A stretch of 64,000 nucleotides of DNA from Gnetum montanum (GCA_015680685.1 MNCI01013584.1:983316-1047315); one strand, 5' to 3'; numbered from the stretch's first letter, positions 1-12,582 are shown. Notes: generated from the letters alone by a model not told the origin. Numbers and translations are program-made.

Positions 1-2353
1 CTATGGGACCTTGACCACAAAAGGTGTTGTAGATGCCTGAGGTGGTGCTTTGATAACAAAAGGGATCCTCAAGATGGTGGATGTCAAGTTGGCTCCAACA
101 TTTCTAGAGGGCACAAGAACCACGAATGGCTCCTATGCTAGTTCTAAGTGGTCATCAATGCTGATAGCATTGATGATATACCCTACACCACCTACATTCA
201 AAGGGTCCTTGTAGACCCTCATTGATTTATTTTGGGGGAAAACTGGGTTGGTGGCATCAAGAACCAACTCACCTTAATTAATCATGTACTGGATGTCATC
301 TTGTAGAGCCATGTAGAAGTCTATGTTGTGTCCAAGCAATTGATGATAGTGGCAAAACCAGTCTAGCTTGAAATGTTTAGAGACCAAAGGCTCATTTAGT
401 GCTATAACCAAGGGATTCTTGAGGAGCTTGTAGTATTTGTCATGTCACTTGCAAGCATCCTCAGACATCTTCTTGTACTAGATTCTTCCAACCTTAAGGA
501 ATTGATCTAGGAGTTTCGATAGCTTAAGTGGCAATAGTGTGTACTTTGAGTGGTCCTTGTGCTCGATGTTTGGCCTTGGGGCAACTTGCCCAATGATGCC
601 TAATGTTGTGAGTTGGCTGCTTGCTGCAATGCTAGGGTTAGAAACCTTGTTTTTGGCCAAGGCCTTGGGTGGCTTGGTTGTTGGTTTGGTGTTGGTTGTC
701 TTAGTCTCATTAGCAACTATTCCCACAATTGTGGTTGCCTGTTTACCTTTGTCCTTGTCTTTTTTGGCATGCAAATTCTTATAGGCCATGTAGGCTGGAT
801 CCTTGCTAGTCTTTTCCGCATCTTGAATGCTCTTGGTTTGAGCAAATTCTTGGCTTAAGTATTGTAGGACTAAATAGTACAACTTTGACATAATAAAGTT
901 GTTCACTACACCATTGAAAATTATTAGCATGTGTGTTTCTGTGATGGGCTCATGGATTTTATTCCATGATGTGTTCCAGTGTTGTATGAATTTTTGCACA
1001 AGCTCTAAGTGGCCCTGCTTAATTTGCATTTTCTGGTCTAGGGTCATCTTGGGCTTCAAGTTATACTTGAAGCATGTGATGAATTAGCTAAGCAAACCCT
1101 CCAAAGAGGAAATAGAGGCCCTAAGAAGTATGCAATACCAATCCAGTGCCTTGTCAATCAAGGACATAGTGAACACATGTATGATGGCATGTGATCATTC
1201 TGTAGTAGCAAGAATTTAGACTAAAAGGTCATCAAGTGAGCATTTGGCTCTCCTTCACCATTGTATTTGGTGAATTGGGGAAGTTGGACCCTAATAGGTA
1301 GTGTTAGTGATGGAACCATAGGACTGATTAGGTCATCCTGATAGAAATCCATCACATGTACCATTTTTAGGATGTGGCCTTAAGTTGCTTAACCTCCTCT
1401 ATCAAATTTTTGATGAGCTAGAATGCATAATCTAGGCTTAGGGAGGTTGCAACAAGCTACATTGGTAGTGCTACCCTTTTTGTCATTTGGGTGGCCCACA
1501 ACCTAGCTGTAGGTTATGAGACCATGCATGATGCTTATTATGTGAACTGTGCCACAAGCACAATAGCTGGGCCCCACCACACATTTGTGGATTTGGCCAT
1601 TGTGAAGGGGGTTGATATGATAGGCAAGATGTACAATGTCTAAGTTGCTTACAACAGAGGAATGTGCACAATGTGTATGTAAGGTTATGTTGGCATGACG
1701 ATTACTAGCAAGGAGGATTGAGCAAGTTGCGAAGGTATGGTAAAGGGCAAGCTAACAAGATGTACTACATCCTAGTGTGTGTGGTGCATATGATGGGTTA
1801 CCACCACTGGTGTAGATCTAAAAGGTAACACAACATTTATAACTATCTCTAAAAAGACAAGTGGACAAGACTATGGAGGAACAAAAGTAAAGGTTTTCTA
1901 TTTGAAAGAGGTGTAGAATGAGTTCTCATGCTTTGAACAAGCTTCAAACTCATCCTACTCTTCCTATAGGGGCTCCTCATAGTCTATCCCTACCTCATGC
2001 TCATTGGCTCGGATGAGTTGGGTGAGCACCCACTGATAAGGCTTGGTGAGTGGAATGAAATCCATAGTGGGCGGGGGGGAGTATTCCCTTCTATTTTAAT
2101 GTATGAGCTTATAACTTCATTTGGCCTCCATTTATTGGTAGTCTACAAATAGACCTACCTGAAGCCTCACATAAATGAAGTTATACTACTCATCATTCAG
2201 TGCTATGTACTTAGGAGGTAGGATGTGCAACCTAAGAGATTGCCTTTGTCCTACCATGACAGGACTACCAGGATGGTCAATCTGGATTTCTTGTTGAATA
2301 GACTAGCCAACAACTATGCTTAAAGTGAAGGTCAAAGGTTGTTTAGGGTTCAT
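1..2353 (-). pseudogene. Degenerate gag of a Tat/Ogre-type Ty3/gypsy element
   Basis: Gag would form the particle that packages element RNA. Read on the minus strand from an ATG at 2353 (MNPKQPLTF), the frame is broken by many stops and shifts. The longest open part is 478-1059. It shows a gag core (HWNTSWNKIHEPITETHM), then a Lys/Thr-rich linker and the segment KYTLLPLKLSKLLDQF, which matches the (Y/F)xPLPxxxxxLLxxL motif of Tat/Ogre gags. About 280-370 encodes a zinc-knuckle-like stretch, FCHYHQLLGHNIDFYMALQD, typical of these gags (CxYHxxxGHxxxxC) but with the last Cys replaced by Tyr. Pol should lie beyond the left edge. Lineage is from motif recall; gag identity is fairly sure, the exact lineage less so. 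Confidence 0.7.
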
Positions 2354-2900
2354 GATGTGAAGGAAATATGCAAAAGGCTGCTAGTTGCAAAAGACAAGAA
2401 AATGGCTAATTTTGCTAACTAGAAAAAATGGCCAAGTATGAAAATAGCAAAAAAATGGTTAAGTATGAGAACTACAAGAAAACGACTAAGTGTGAAATGT
2501 GTAGAAAAATGGCTAGGTGTAAAAAATATAAAAAATGGCTAACTATAGATGCTGCTGTAAATGGAAAACTCTAGGACTATGCTCACTACACTAAGAGCCA
2601 ACTACACTCTCTATGTTGAGAGCTAGCTATGCTCTTCCAAGCATTCCCAAAATTTGACTAAGTGTAAGATGTATGCTCTAGGGGTTGTCGAAAGGGGTTC
2701 CAAGGTAGCTGAAAATGGGGTCCAGTCTACACTATCCAATTTTTAGAAAACTCCTATGCTAGGATTAGATCTAGCTACTATTGTGGTAGGTCCACAGGGA
2801 TGTTGGGTCTACACTAGCCCAAAGCTAGCAATGATGGTGGAGAGAGCACACAAGATAACAACTAGTGAAGATCGTAGAAGAAAATGGCACTGGCCCTTTT
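2354..2900 (-). repeat. Leader/U5 zone with short degenerate repeats
   Basis: Between the gag start and the LTR promoter there is no coding sequence. About 2385-2545 repeats variants of a 20-25 base unit built on AAAAAATGGCTAAGTATG. The zone should contain the primer site and the inner LTR border, but I could not recognise either, so the LTR/leader boundary is left open. Confidence 0.4.
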
Positions 2901-3226
2901 TCTAGCACCAAAAAATTGTAGTGATTAAAAACATCGATGGCTGGAATGGGAACACTGAGAGGTTCATTGGTACACAACCTAACCCCGCATCCACATGAGG
3001 GCCTGCTAAAGGCAAAGATGGTGTGCCCAAAATAGTCTTGTCAATTAAACTAGGACTTACAAGATGCAATGCCAAAACATTGTTAGATGCTTGCATGATG
3101 TTTGCAGTGTCTATGATGTCAACAGGGGTGAGTGTAGCTCAGAGGTTGCTAAAATGTCAAGTGTGCTCAAATGTAAGAATGCTCAAAATGCAAATTTTCC
3201 AACCCCTAAAATGTGGAACGTTGGGG

Positions 3227-3234
3227 TATTTATA
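3227..3234 (-). promoter_or_regulatory. TATA box of the Tat-type LTR
   Basis: The minus strand reads CCCTATAAATACCCC, a strong plant TATA context. It lies between the gag leader (lower coordinates) and the palindrome array (higher coordinates), as expected for a minus-strand U3/R border. Confidence 0.5.
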
Positions 3235-3570
3235 GGGTTAGAATTGCCATGAATTGCAGATCAAGCACCGTGTGGTAGAGGGGTAGTTGGGACTACGCTG
3301 CACCCAACTAGACTCCCACTAAAGCAAATGGTGTTTTCTTGGTGCACTCCAATGGACTCTGTGAGATTGCCAAACTATGACTATGCTACCCAACTTCATG
3401 TGTAAATGTTGAACAAATCGCTATGTACCTTAAAAAATGTAAAATAGTGCAAGTTTGAAGACTATGCTCCAAGACTACATTGTCCACTCTCTCAAGTGGT
3501 GTCAAGCATAGGTGCAATTTTGGGATGAATGAGGGATGCAAAAGAAATGCAAGTTACTGATCTTGCTTGC

Positions 3571-3680
3571 TGAAGGAGTGTTAGAGCTAAGATGAAGGCT
3601 GAGTCTACATTTTGGAAGATCTTGNTTGAAGGAGTGTTAGAGCTAAGATGAAGGCTGAGTCTACATTTTGGAAGATCTTG
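3571..3680. other. Assembly join: 54-base duplication around a single N
   Basis: Bases 3571-3624 recur at 3627-3680, separated by one N and one extra base. The same layout occurs at three other single-N sites in this window, so this is best read as two contig ends that overlap but were not merged. The true sequence probably has one copy. Confidence 0.85.
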
Positions 3681-3697
3681 GAGATAATTCTACATAA

Positions 3698-4165
3698 CTA
3701 TGCTTTGGGGCATAGTCTTAACAATTAGACAAATTTTGCAAAAAATGCACTTTAATGCTGACTAAGCTCTAGATCATAGTCCCAGCAATAGGGAGCATAG
3801 TCTCGACAATTAGAAAAATTCTATAGAACTAGTGTCTTCATGCAAACTATGCTAACTATGCTCTAGAGCATAGTAGGGAGCATAGTCTAGTAGTTAGAAA
3901 ATTTGCCAAACTATTTTTTCCATACCAACCAGGCTCTTTAATTCCTAGCTTGACACTTAGGAAAGTTTGAAAAATTGATCATTTGTGTTCTAACTACACT
4001 CTGGAGCATAGTCCTAGTACTAGGAAACATAGTCTGGCACTTAAAAAAATTCATAGCTACTATCGACAGTTAGAAAAAATCTTGCAAATATAGTCTTGTG
4101 TTGCAGACTACACTCTAGAGCATAGTCTGAGTAATGGAGAGCGTAGGCCCAACACTTAGAAAAAA
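3698..4165. repeat. U3 palindrome array, GACTATGCTCTAGAGCATAGTC type
   Basis: Five imperfect copies of a long palindrome built on the half-site GAGCATAGTC, usually followed by an AATTAGAAAAAATT-like stretch, lie at irregular spacing (about 3707, 3775, 3865, 4010 and 4125). The best centre is GCTCTAGAGC. Weaker half-sites occur down to 3379. The array is upstream of the minus-strand TATA box. Confidence 0.6.
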
Positions 4166-4182
4166 CTTACCTTGTGTTGACA

Positions 4183-5260
4183 CAGAAAAATTTTTAGTCA
4201 AGACATAGTGGCCTAAATTTTGTGGTATTTCAAGGATATAACCAAGCAAAGGCTATTTCCCATTTGTTGACCACCCTCAACAGCATTCATTTCTATTTAG
4301 GAGCAAGAATGGCATTGATGATTACTAGCTTACCATTTTTCAAAAATACATACTCCATGTTGATAGGTAGAGTTTTCAACTCTAAGGGCTCTTGTTTAAA
4401 ATTTTAAGGGATTTCCAACTTTCCTTAATAGGTGTCATCATTTTTTTCATCAAAGAGTTGGTGGTAAACTTTCTCTATTTCATCCATGCCTTCAACATAG
4501 GCACATGTCAAGCTCTCAGTAGGTTCCATACAAAGTTTGCTACTTCCAAGATCAACTATCAGCCACTAGGTACCCTCCTATTTTGTGGCTTCTATGTATA
4601 GGCACCTTTGAATATCTACCTCATTTTCACATTTCTTGCATGTAGAAATGGATGCTCTTTTCATGGACTAGAGTTTCTACACATAGTTGCACCCTGTATC
4701 ATTGTACACAATGCATGGAACTCATTTCTTCTTAATCTTTCTGAATGCATTTTTCTTAGAAATTTCTTGGGAAAGATCTCTTATGCCCATTTTTGCATCA
4801 ACAATACTTAGCCACGCCCTTTCCATATTGATTGAAAAATCCCCCTTACAATTCTCAGCTTTGATTACTATGCAATTGGTAAGATAAGACCACCCATAGA
4901 AAGTGGTTACAATATCTTCTACTAGTCCCAATGAAATAGTGTTACATTTGTTTGCCAATTCTAATCTAATATTGTTCTTCTTGAGAGGCAGTAGATTCTA
5001 AGAAGTATACATCTCATGAGAAATCATATTAACACCAAAACTTGAATCCAAAAGAGATTTGCATGATTCATTCCTAGAAATTTGCAAATAGATAAGTGGA
5101 CTTCTAAGATCAACTAATTTCCTGGGAAGGTTTCCAGACTGAATCCAATTAGATATATCATGAGGTAACATAACAATGCAAATATTTAGAGGAATTTGGC
5201 TTGAAATGATCTCAATTTGATGATTTGCGAAGGATGAAGAAGGAGGAAGGTGACAAGCTA
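4183..5260 (-). pseudogene. Copy A protease and pol leader, degenerate
   Basis: Aligns to the protease-to-RT linker of copies B and C. The open piece 4722-4958 (LGLVEDIVTTFYGWSYLTN, then SIVDAKMGIRDLSQEISKKN) is the C-terminal part of the retropepsin and the following linker. The active-site stretch lies near 5018-5050 and reads LDSSFGVNMIS where B and C have LDLGSGVNLIS, so the Asp is kept but the flanking Gly context is altered. RT proper is missing because another element starts at 4182. Confidence 0.65.
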
Positions 5261-7899
5261 CATGAGTTTGTGAGGGCTTAAAATGGTTGTTGGGTTAGAA
5301 GAATGGTTGTTTGCAAGATGTAATTTTCAAACCCTTTAGTCGACTAACCAGTTGTAGATTAATGTCCCTTGTAGCATTACATTATTTTGGCTAAGATAGA
5401 AGCTCACCCTACATGGATGGAGCAAGTGGTAGTTGTCTTAAGGATGGAGGAACAAGTGCAAAAACATGAGGAGGGTATGTATGGAATATGGGATCCCCTC
5501 TAGGAGTTGTAGAATGAGTTTGGTGATATTTTGAAGGATGGTAGTGATGCTAGAAAGGAGAAACATGACTGGAAAAGTCATGTAAAGATAGGGATTATTG
5601 AACATAGTAGCCATATAGATCTAGCTACCTGTAAAGATAGTGCTACCATGGTAGAGGCATCCCCCAAAACTATGGTTATTACCACTACTAATATTTCTCA
5701 TATGGTTGTGGTGGAGTTCCACTTGGATAATAAGGTTCTTGCTAGTGGAACTGCTTAGGATTGCCTTGAGGATAAGGAAATCTTCTAGGTGTTTGCCTTT
5801 TTAATAATCATGGATTCAAAGCATACACCTCAAATTCTTATAAGTGTGACATAATAGGGCAACATCCCTTAGGATTCTCATAGTGTTAGATGTCACACCC
5901 ATCATCATTATCCAATTCAATCTCTACAACTTCTTCTACTGTAGTAACTTTACCCTTACTCCATTGGTAGGCACGTTCACCTTATTTCTACTTTCTACAA
6001 TCATGATCACTACTTTTCTCTCTTGATTATTCTATGATTTTTAGACTAGTTTGAAATTATTCATTCAACAAATCCCACATTTTATCTATCTTGGCCAAAA
6101 TTTTAAACAGAGAATTTTGGATCAACAAGGTCTTCCATTGCACCATCGCATCAATAGGTGACTCCTCCCCACTGTCACAAAAGTAGAGCTCCTTATTTTT
6201 AATGGAAGGGTCCTTATTATATTCTTTTGTACTTTCTCATTTTCTCAACTCTCCTTTCTCTTTTACTACCTACTTTATCAACCATTGTATCAAATGGCCT
6301 CTTAATTCTAAAAGTATTCTTTGGGCATAAATCCCAAGGGTTCTCTATGTTTTCAAGTGAAGCCCATCTATGATAGGGGAAAGTTGTTCTAGTTGAGAGT
6401 AACCATGACTAGGGCACCAATGTAATAATGAATAATATCTACCCATGATAGCATCCAAGTGTTCATGTGTTCCTTATTTCTAGCCCTGGATTTGCGTTCA
6501 TAGGTTTGACACTCTGGAGTCCTTCTAATATTTGTCATTAAATAGTTCTAGCATTATACTCCATCAATGGATTGATTCTAGTTCCAAATATCGATACTAG
6601 CTTTCTGCTTCCTTGATGAGTGTTCTAAGGATTAGCTTGAACTTTTGCCAATCATTTTCAACATTTTGTAAGGCACAAGAATTGTGAAAATCTTGTAAAT
6701 TCATTTGAGGATCTAAGTTATATCCCACCACAAATTTGGAAATATTATTCATGTCTACCCTCTTAATTCAACTATCTTCCACATGCCTAGTAGAAATTCT
6801 AACAGGCTCTATGATGTTGAACATATTTTGAGTGACCAACAGAGGTTCATTGTCATGATCTCAATGATGCCTATGATTTTCTCTACTATCACTTCATTCA
6901 TGATGATCTTGCAATTATCATTGTTATCTCACCATCTATAGTTCTGCTAAGATTCAAAGGAAGAAGCTAAACCAAATGAAGAGGGTGAAGAGGAAGGAGA
7001 ACTACCACCACCATGGTGTTTGCCTCTTCTCCTTCATTTTTCATAGCCATGATCCTTAGAGTGATCATTATTATACTTTTTCAAGTTCTCACTTCAACTC
7101 CCTTTCTTAGAACTCCCATGACTATGAAGCTCACTGTTATCAAAACCTAGATTGTTGATCATCGACTTAGGATTTTGGTTCAGCTTCCCTTCACCAAAGT
7201 TAAGAGATGGAAAGTCTACATGTTGAGAATCCTTTAAAAGAGGTTCCATATTATACTTTTGATCTATCAGGAATAATGGGTTAGTGAACTAGCCTCCCTT
7301 CATGTCTTCATAGCACTTTTTTTATTATCGATCTCATTTGTGTTATGTCTCAGTGGAATGGTAATCTTGGAAGTCATGATCTTTCACAACATACTTTCCA
7401 TGAAGCTGCTTGATGTCCAACCTTATCAAGGTCTGGAGTAGCATCTTGGGAATAGATCAATCAAGTGGCAATACAACAGTCCCCTCCATGTCTCACCATC
7501 CCATTTTTTCATCCTTATGAAGGACGTAAGTAAAATTGGGTACAAACTCATCAACATGAGTGTATACCACTCTGCATTCTTGTGGTACTATTGACTTAGA
7601 ATCATCATGCTTGTGCAAAGAAGAAGAAATTTTTGTTAGAAATAATTTCTTAGTGTGCTTATAATATAGTTTTGATTAATTATTATGTATTTATTTATTA
7701 TTTTGATGTTTCCCTCCATATTTCTCCACTACAATTGTTCACACTAGTGCAAGATAAAGATGAAATCTAGAGTGTACTCATCCAAATGCATATTGAGCAC
7801 TTTGCATTGGTTGGGCATGGGTAGGTTCAGGCCTTCTTGCCTTGGATTGGAATTGCCCATGAATGGTGGTGAATAATCTTCCCTACAAGAAGAAGTCAT
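5261..7899 (-). pseudogene. Copy A gag, degenerate, with duplicated N-terminus
   Basis: Gag starts at an ATG at 7899 (MTSSCREDYSPP) and aligns through N-terminal, core and C-terminal parts to gag of copies B, C and D. The conserved N-terminal motif of this clade (HxDEYxxxFxFILH...WxxxEGNI) occurs twice: once right after this start and again from about 7632 down (HVDEFVPNFTYVLHKDEKMG). A degenerate zinc-knuckle-like stretch lies near 5870-5900 (PKGCCP). Stops and frameshifts are frequent, so no product is expected. Confidence 0.65.
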
Positions 7900-8026
7900 G
7901 TTAGTGTGTAAGAAACAGTGTGCTTTTGGAATTCTTTATTATATTAATGATTTCAGCTTTAAGTCCTTTACAACATCATTAAGTGATTTCACTAACATCC
8001 TAGATAGCACACATAAGTAACTAAAG

Positions 8027-8045
8027 TCCCCAGCAATGGTGCCAA
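8027..8045 (-). other. Primer binding site of copy A
   Basis: On the minus strand TTGGCACCATTGCTGGGG directly follows the LTR end. It resembles the 3' end complement of plant tRNA-Asp (TGGCGCCGTTGCC...), the primer site known for Athila/Tat elements, with decayed CpG positions. Confidence 0.65.
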
Positions 8046-8278
8046 TGATAAGTAGCAAGTAGTCCCTATGCCCAACCATAAAAGTCATTAGCATTCACTA
8101 AATGATCTAGTTGAATTCTATAGAATTTAGCTAACTAAGTACACATTATCTAGGTGGTAAACTTAAGGACATGATCATTGTCTTCTTAGTTCCACTTGTG
8201 GAGGTACAGTGGTATGGTGAAGTGTAATTGAGGCACATGATTTGTATAAATTTTATATTTTTATCTATTTATTCTAAC
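8046..8278 (-). repeat. Copy A 5' LTR, inner part
   Basis: Begins TGATAAGTAGC (plus strand), aligning to the TGATGAGCAGC LTR starts of copies B and C. It breaks off at 8278 where element P is inserted and resumes at 16782. Both parts together give about 858 bases, the usual LTR length here. Confidence 0.7.
8274..8278 (+). repeat. Target-site duplication of element P, left
   Basis: CTAAC here and CTAAG at 16782-16786 flank element P, a 5-base duplication with one later change. Both sides continue copy A's LTR. Confidence 0.6.
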
Positions 8279-9099
8279 TGATGGGATGTGATATCGCGTA
8301 TGCGATATCGTGTCTTCCCTACAATATTGTGTATGCGATATCGTAGTCCGCCGCAATGTCTATAATAAGAAACAGCTCTCCCTTGTTCATCATTAGTTAT
8401 TAGTTAGGAGTTAGAAGTAGCGAAGATCTAGCAATTTGATCCCTCTAGAGTTAAATTATTTTTCTAGTGTTTGCCCACAGTGTGGTGAATGTAATTGTAT
8501 GGCATTCTTTATTCTAGTGTGATGTACTTGGACACACACATGATCAGCAATAAAGATCGAGATTACTTCATCATTGTAGCATTCACTTTGTTATTTATTT
8601 GTTTATTTATTTAATGTTATTTACTATTTTCTCTCTCTCATCCTTAAACTCCTAGAACGCGGAACGAGTACGACTTGATTACAAGAATTTAAGTATGACT
8701 ACTTGGTAGCCCAGTGGCGTACCTAGGATCTGCGCTTGGTAATCCCAGTGGTAGTCATGCACAAGGTCCAAGATGTGCATAGTTGATCAAGGAATCAGTT
8801 GCTCATCATACTTAGGCTATATTAGACTTTCTTACCCTTTTCCTCCTAGCTTAGCTTAGTTAATATTATTTCCCACTGCCTTAGGAGTAGCATTAGAATT
8901 AGAAACACATCATACATCTCACTCTAGACTAAACCATACGTGACAAATATAAATACTAGTCCAGGTGGGAAGACAGTGAACTGCGACCTAAGGTTAATGA
9001 TCTAGGTGCCACAACTAGTCCGTCTGCGATGTTCGACCGAATTGCGCTTACTACGCTCATTTCGTATGGTTGAGTGTAGGGGTACCTCGCCACTCATCA
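8279..9099 (+). repeat. Element P 5' LTR (821 bases)
   Basis: Runs from TGATGGGATGTG to CACTCATCA. U3 holds a GATATC palindrome array (8288-8345) and a TATA-like TATAATAAG at 8361. The end GGTACCTCGCCACTCATCA matches the other Athila-like LTRs. It is 39 bases shorter than the 3' LTR, mainly because the array has fewer units. Confidence 0.85.
8288..8369 (+). promoter_or_regulatory. P 5' LTR palindrome array and TATA-like box
   Basis: Four GATATC-type sites, two still as TGCGATATCG and one decayed to ACAATATTG, followed by TATAATAAG. The 3' LTR has the better box TATAAATAGG, so the 5' promoter is probably weakened. Confidence 0.6.
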
Positions 9100-9100
9100 T

Positions 9101-9118
9101 TGGCGCCATTGCTAGGGA
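9101..9118 (+). other. Primer binding site of element P
   Basis: TGGCGCCATTGCTAGGGA begins two bases after the LTR end. It fits the tRNA-Asp-type primer site of Athila/Tat elements and keeps TGGCGCC intact, the best preserved primer site in the window. Confidence 0.8.
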
Positions 9119-9217
9119 CGATGCTAGTTATCTAGATTAGTGTCACTGTATAGAACTTAGCGATATATCTCTTAAAAAGAAGTAATTATAAAAAGTTACA
9201 TAAATTCACACACAACA

Positions 9218-11181
9218 GTGCCTCTCCTACAAGAGCATGATAATGCCACACTTAGTGAGGAAGTTCATTGGAGAACCAATGGACTATATGATAATGAAGA
9301 TTGGAGCATACAACCTGAAGTGGGAGTTTCTTATAAAAATGAACAACAACAATGTCATCACAACACACGAAGGCATAACTTACAAGATGACAATGAACCC
9401 CCACTGGCCACTACAAGCTTAACACAAATACAAGAGGTTGTTTGAATCTCACGTAGGTATCGTAAAGAGAGCCGTCTACCCAGGCTCGATTTTAACAACT
9501 TTTCCAAATTTTTATGAGGCTATGACTTAGATTCGCAACAACACTTACTAGCCTTCTATGATGCCTGCACATGGAATAACATTGATAACGAGTGGCAGAA
9601 ACTTAAGCTCTTTCCCATGACACTTGTTGACCAAGCTAAAGTATGGTATGGATCATTAAAACCAAATTCGATATGACGTTGGTCAACAATGGTAGAAGTC
9701 TTTAATGAAAAATATCAAACCTATGCAAGAGTATCAGCCTTGAGGAAACAAATCCAAGGATGGAAACAAGCAAAACATGAACCCTTGGACATGGCCTTAG
9801 AAAGATATTACACACTATTAAACAACTGTCTAGGCCATGGGTTTTTCGAGGAAACGCTAATGTACCATATTATCAATGGGCTATGTAATGAAACAAGAGA
9901 GACCTTAGGAACGTATGCCCAAGGTCAACTATATGAACTATGAACCCATCAAATCCAAGAGCTTATTAAGCATATAGCAAAATAAGAAGGAGAAATAGCT
10001 ACATGGGAGAGTGTTGAAAAACATCAACGGGACCAAAATTTCAACTTAACAAAGGTCCCTGATCATAACAAGGAGAAATCAACAAATCTCAAGGTGGAAA
10101 CATCATCTTTGCCAATACAACAATCATTAGAAGAAGATGAGACAAAGATCAATAAGATGTTGGATTGGATATATCACAAGTGTGGAGAATGTGTCAATAT
10201 CATTGGAGATAGAGTTTTCACAACCCAAGAAGCAAGATGAAATAATAGACATTCGGAGAAAAAAAATGAAGGGAATAAGTGCTCAACTACCAGTCATCCA
10301 TATGAATGAAACATATGCCTATATGATCACCCCAAAGGCTAATGCCCAATATTGTTACATTTATATGAGTATTGGGGAAACATGTTACATCCAGAGTTCG
10401 TACAGAGATCCTTTGTTCAATCATAGTGGCAACCATCCCAGTCATGGGGGAGACCACCCTTAGACTGAAGGCACCCTTCATATCATTTAAACCCAAACAC
10501 TTATCAAGTTCAACATCCTATTTCTCCAACTGGACCAACGTACTTTATCTCACCACAATACTATTTTCCACAATACTATCAGCCCATACCTCCAACACAA
10601 CCACCACCTTGTGCATCTTATATTCCTCCTAACTTTCAACGTTCTTATCCTTTCCCTCCTTCCACATCGCCACCAACTGCCCCTAATGTACCTACACCAC
10701 CGCAACCCATGAACAACACTTGTGCTACTGCTACTAACAGCAGTGAAAGGCCTCCTCAAGATCAAAAGCGTCCTTTCCTTAAACACAGTCGTAGGAAGGG
10801 ACAACACAATTCCAAGGCCACTGCATCTTCCAACCTAGCACAAGTCCACCAATGTGGTGCATCCTTACCTTCGAACCCAACGCCTCATGTAACTTCATCA
10901 AGGCTACCAACTAACACTTCAACAACCACATAGCCCAATGAACACAACCATGGGAGGCATCATCCTAATCCTTGCATACCATCTAACCATCACCTCGTTA
11001 TCCAGGAACTACATCGTATAAAGTGCCCCACTATGCTTATTACAATCAAATGTGTGAACCCCAATGGGATAATTATAGACTGGTTCCAATACTTCCAACA
11101 TGCAAGGATCCTTATCTTTCATTTATTAATGCGTGCCACACTCAACTGATTGGTTATGGGGGATACCCCCCATTTCAATAA
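9218..11181 (+). pseudogene. Element P gag, broken by stops and frameshifts
   Basis: The middle shows the plant retrotransposon gag core: DNEWQKLKLFPMTLVDQAKV, then YGSLKP...RW...FNEKYQTYARVSALRKQIQGWKQ and the ALERYYTLLNNCLGHG stretch, much like Athila gags. Open pieces are 9218-9445, 9689-9943 and 10137-10463; single stops separate them. The C-terminal part is Pro/Thr/Asn-rich and ends GYGGYPPFQ before TAA at 11179. The N-terminal DEY...EGNI domain of copies B-D is absent. The true start is unclear: the open frame begins at a GTG. No protease follows. Confidence 0.75.
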
Positions 11182-12582
11182 CAAGCAGGATTAATAAATA
11201 TTTTTCATTTCTTTGATTTTACACCTTTTTTTCTAGTTTTTTCATTTTTCAACTTTTTGTTTTATCTTTTTATCTTTTTGTATTTTTGTCTTTTTACATT
11301 TTTGTAAGTAATCTCATCTATGAATAAAACACTCATGTGGATCATTGGTTGAGGTGTGTTCTATGTTATTAAGTCATGAGTGGTCAATTATTTGGAATAG
11401 TGAGCCCATTACACCCACTCATCCACTCTATAAATAAGAGGTTCTATTCAAGGGTACAGTGATATTCTTGACATTTTAAAAAACTTAAAATTAATTTTGT
11501 GTTTATTTTACTTAGAATGAAGAAGGACAGACCAAGAGGGAATGATTAGGGTGTGACATCAAGGGGACTTGTGGATTCTCTTTGGTGACATCTATGGGAG
11601 TTATCATGCAACGTGGTTGTACTAAGACCCTTGTAGATCTAATGAAAATGGGAGTGAGAGTAATCAAAAGGGTACTGAAAAGTTAAACGATGTTCTAAGG
11701 GATCCCACTGGAAAGACATGTACCCATGCCTAAAGGTTGGCAATTTCTTTAGATTCAATATTCGAAAAAAAGAAAAAAAAAGAGAAGAAGAAAAAGAGAA
11801 AAACAAGGCGCCACAAAACAAAAATCACTCCTCCCTTGCATAAAATGTCAAGTGATCGTATGCCTTGTTGTTATGGTACTCTCATAGTTGTTCACCATGG
11901 GATGAAACGATGTGATGTCACTGATTGAAGGATGGACTTGGTCCTGATCTTAGAATGATGGGTTAATAACACCTTAATCATTCTTTTCATGAAGGATTGA
12001 CTATGTCCTGTGTCAGTTACCTCATGTGCCAATCTCTACGATCCCTTTCTATACTTCACCTCCTCTCACTGTTCGTGTAATTGTAGCTCGTGTTCCATGT
12101 AGCATCAAATTTTCATCTCATTTCGGTGATATTTACATGTGTGTGTTTTTTGGATTTAGTGCATATTACATTTAACCCTTCTAGTGCTCATGGACACTTT
12201 AAGTGTGGTTACACAAGGGCATTATAGGTTGAAACCTGATTTGGGGAGGATCCACTTGTGTAATTTTGTTGTAATCTTCACTAATTCTCTAGCTCAAACA
12301 CACAATTTCGTACCCTCAGCTTAATTCTTTCATTGATTTTCTTTCCCTACTATTATCTCTCTAAATTTCTATGTTCCAATGTACTATTACATTCCCTTTT
12401 TTCGTAACCGCCAAATTTTTATTACTAAAGTTCACATCAGTATCATTAAGAGTGCCTCTCGAATCAATGAAATTACCCTAGGACATCTTAATACTTGCCA
12501 ATGTCCTCGATATTTAACATTAATTTCAAGAAAAATCATTAAAAATTTAGTACTTTTCATGTGTCTCACATTAGTAGGGCCG
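11182..12582 (+). other. Element P spacer between gag and internal promoter
   Basis: No convincing coding sequence. It opens with a T-rich stretch (11200-11300) like that after integrase in copies B, C and E. At 11428 it has TATAAATAAGAGG, identical to 13 bases at the TATA box of the B/C/E-type LTRs. An A-rich tract near 11760-11810 gives a spurious Lys/Arg-rich frame. Origin otherwise unknown. Confidence 0.45.

Larger units (their letters stand above)
2901..4182 (-). repeat. Putative 5' LTR (outer part) of the Tat-type element
   Basis: The outer end is placed at 4182 because the plus strand reads TGTTGACA there and, just beyond it, sequence alignable to the pol linker of Athila-like copies resumes. 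On the minus strand the LTR starts TGTCAACACAAGG. A TATA box at 3227-3234 and the palindromic array upstream of it fit U3. The inner border is unknown and the partner LTR is outside the window, so no target duplication can be tested. Confidence 0.5.

Noticed and set aside
539-1087. Plus-strand hydrophobic frames opposite the Tat gag
   Set aside because: Antisense shadows of the gag reading; gag motifs lie on the minus strand.
11737-11928. Lys/Arg-rich small protein
   Set aside because: Product of an A/G-rich tract in element P; no supporting context.
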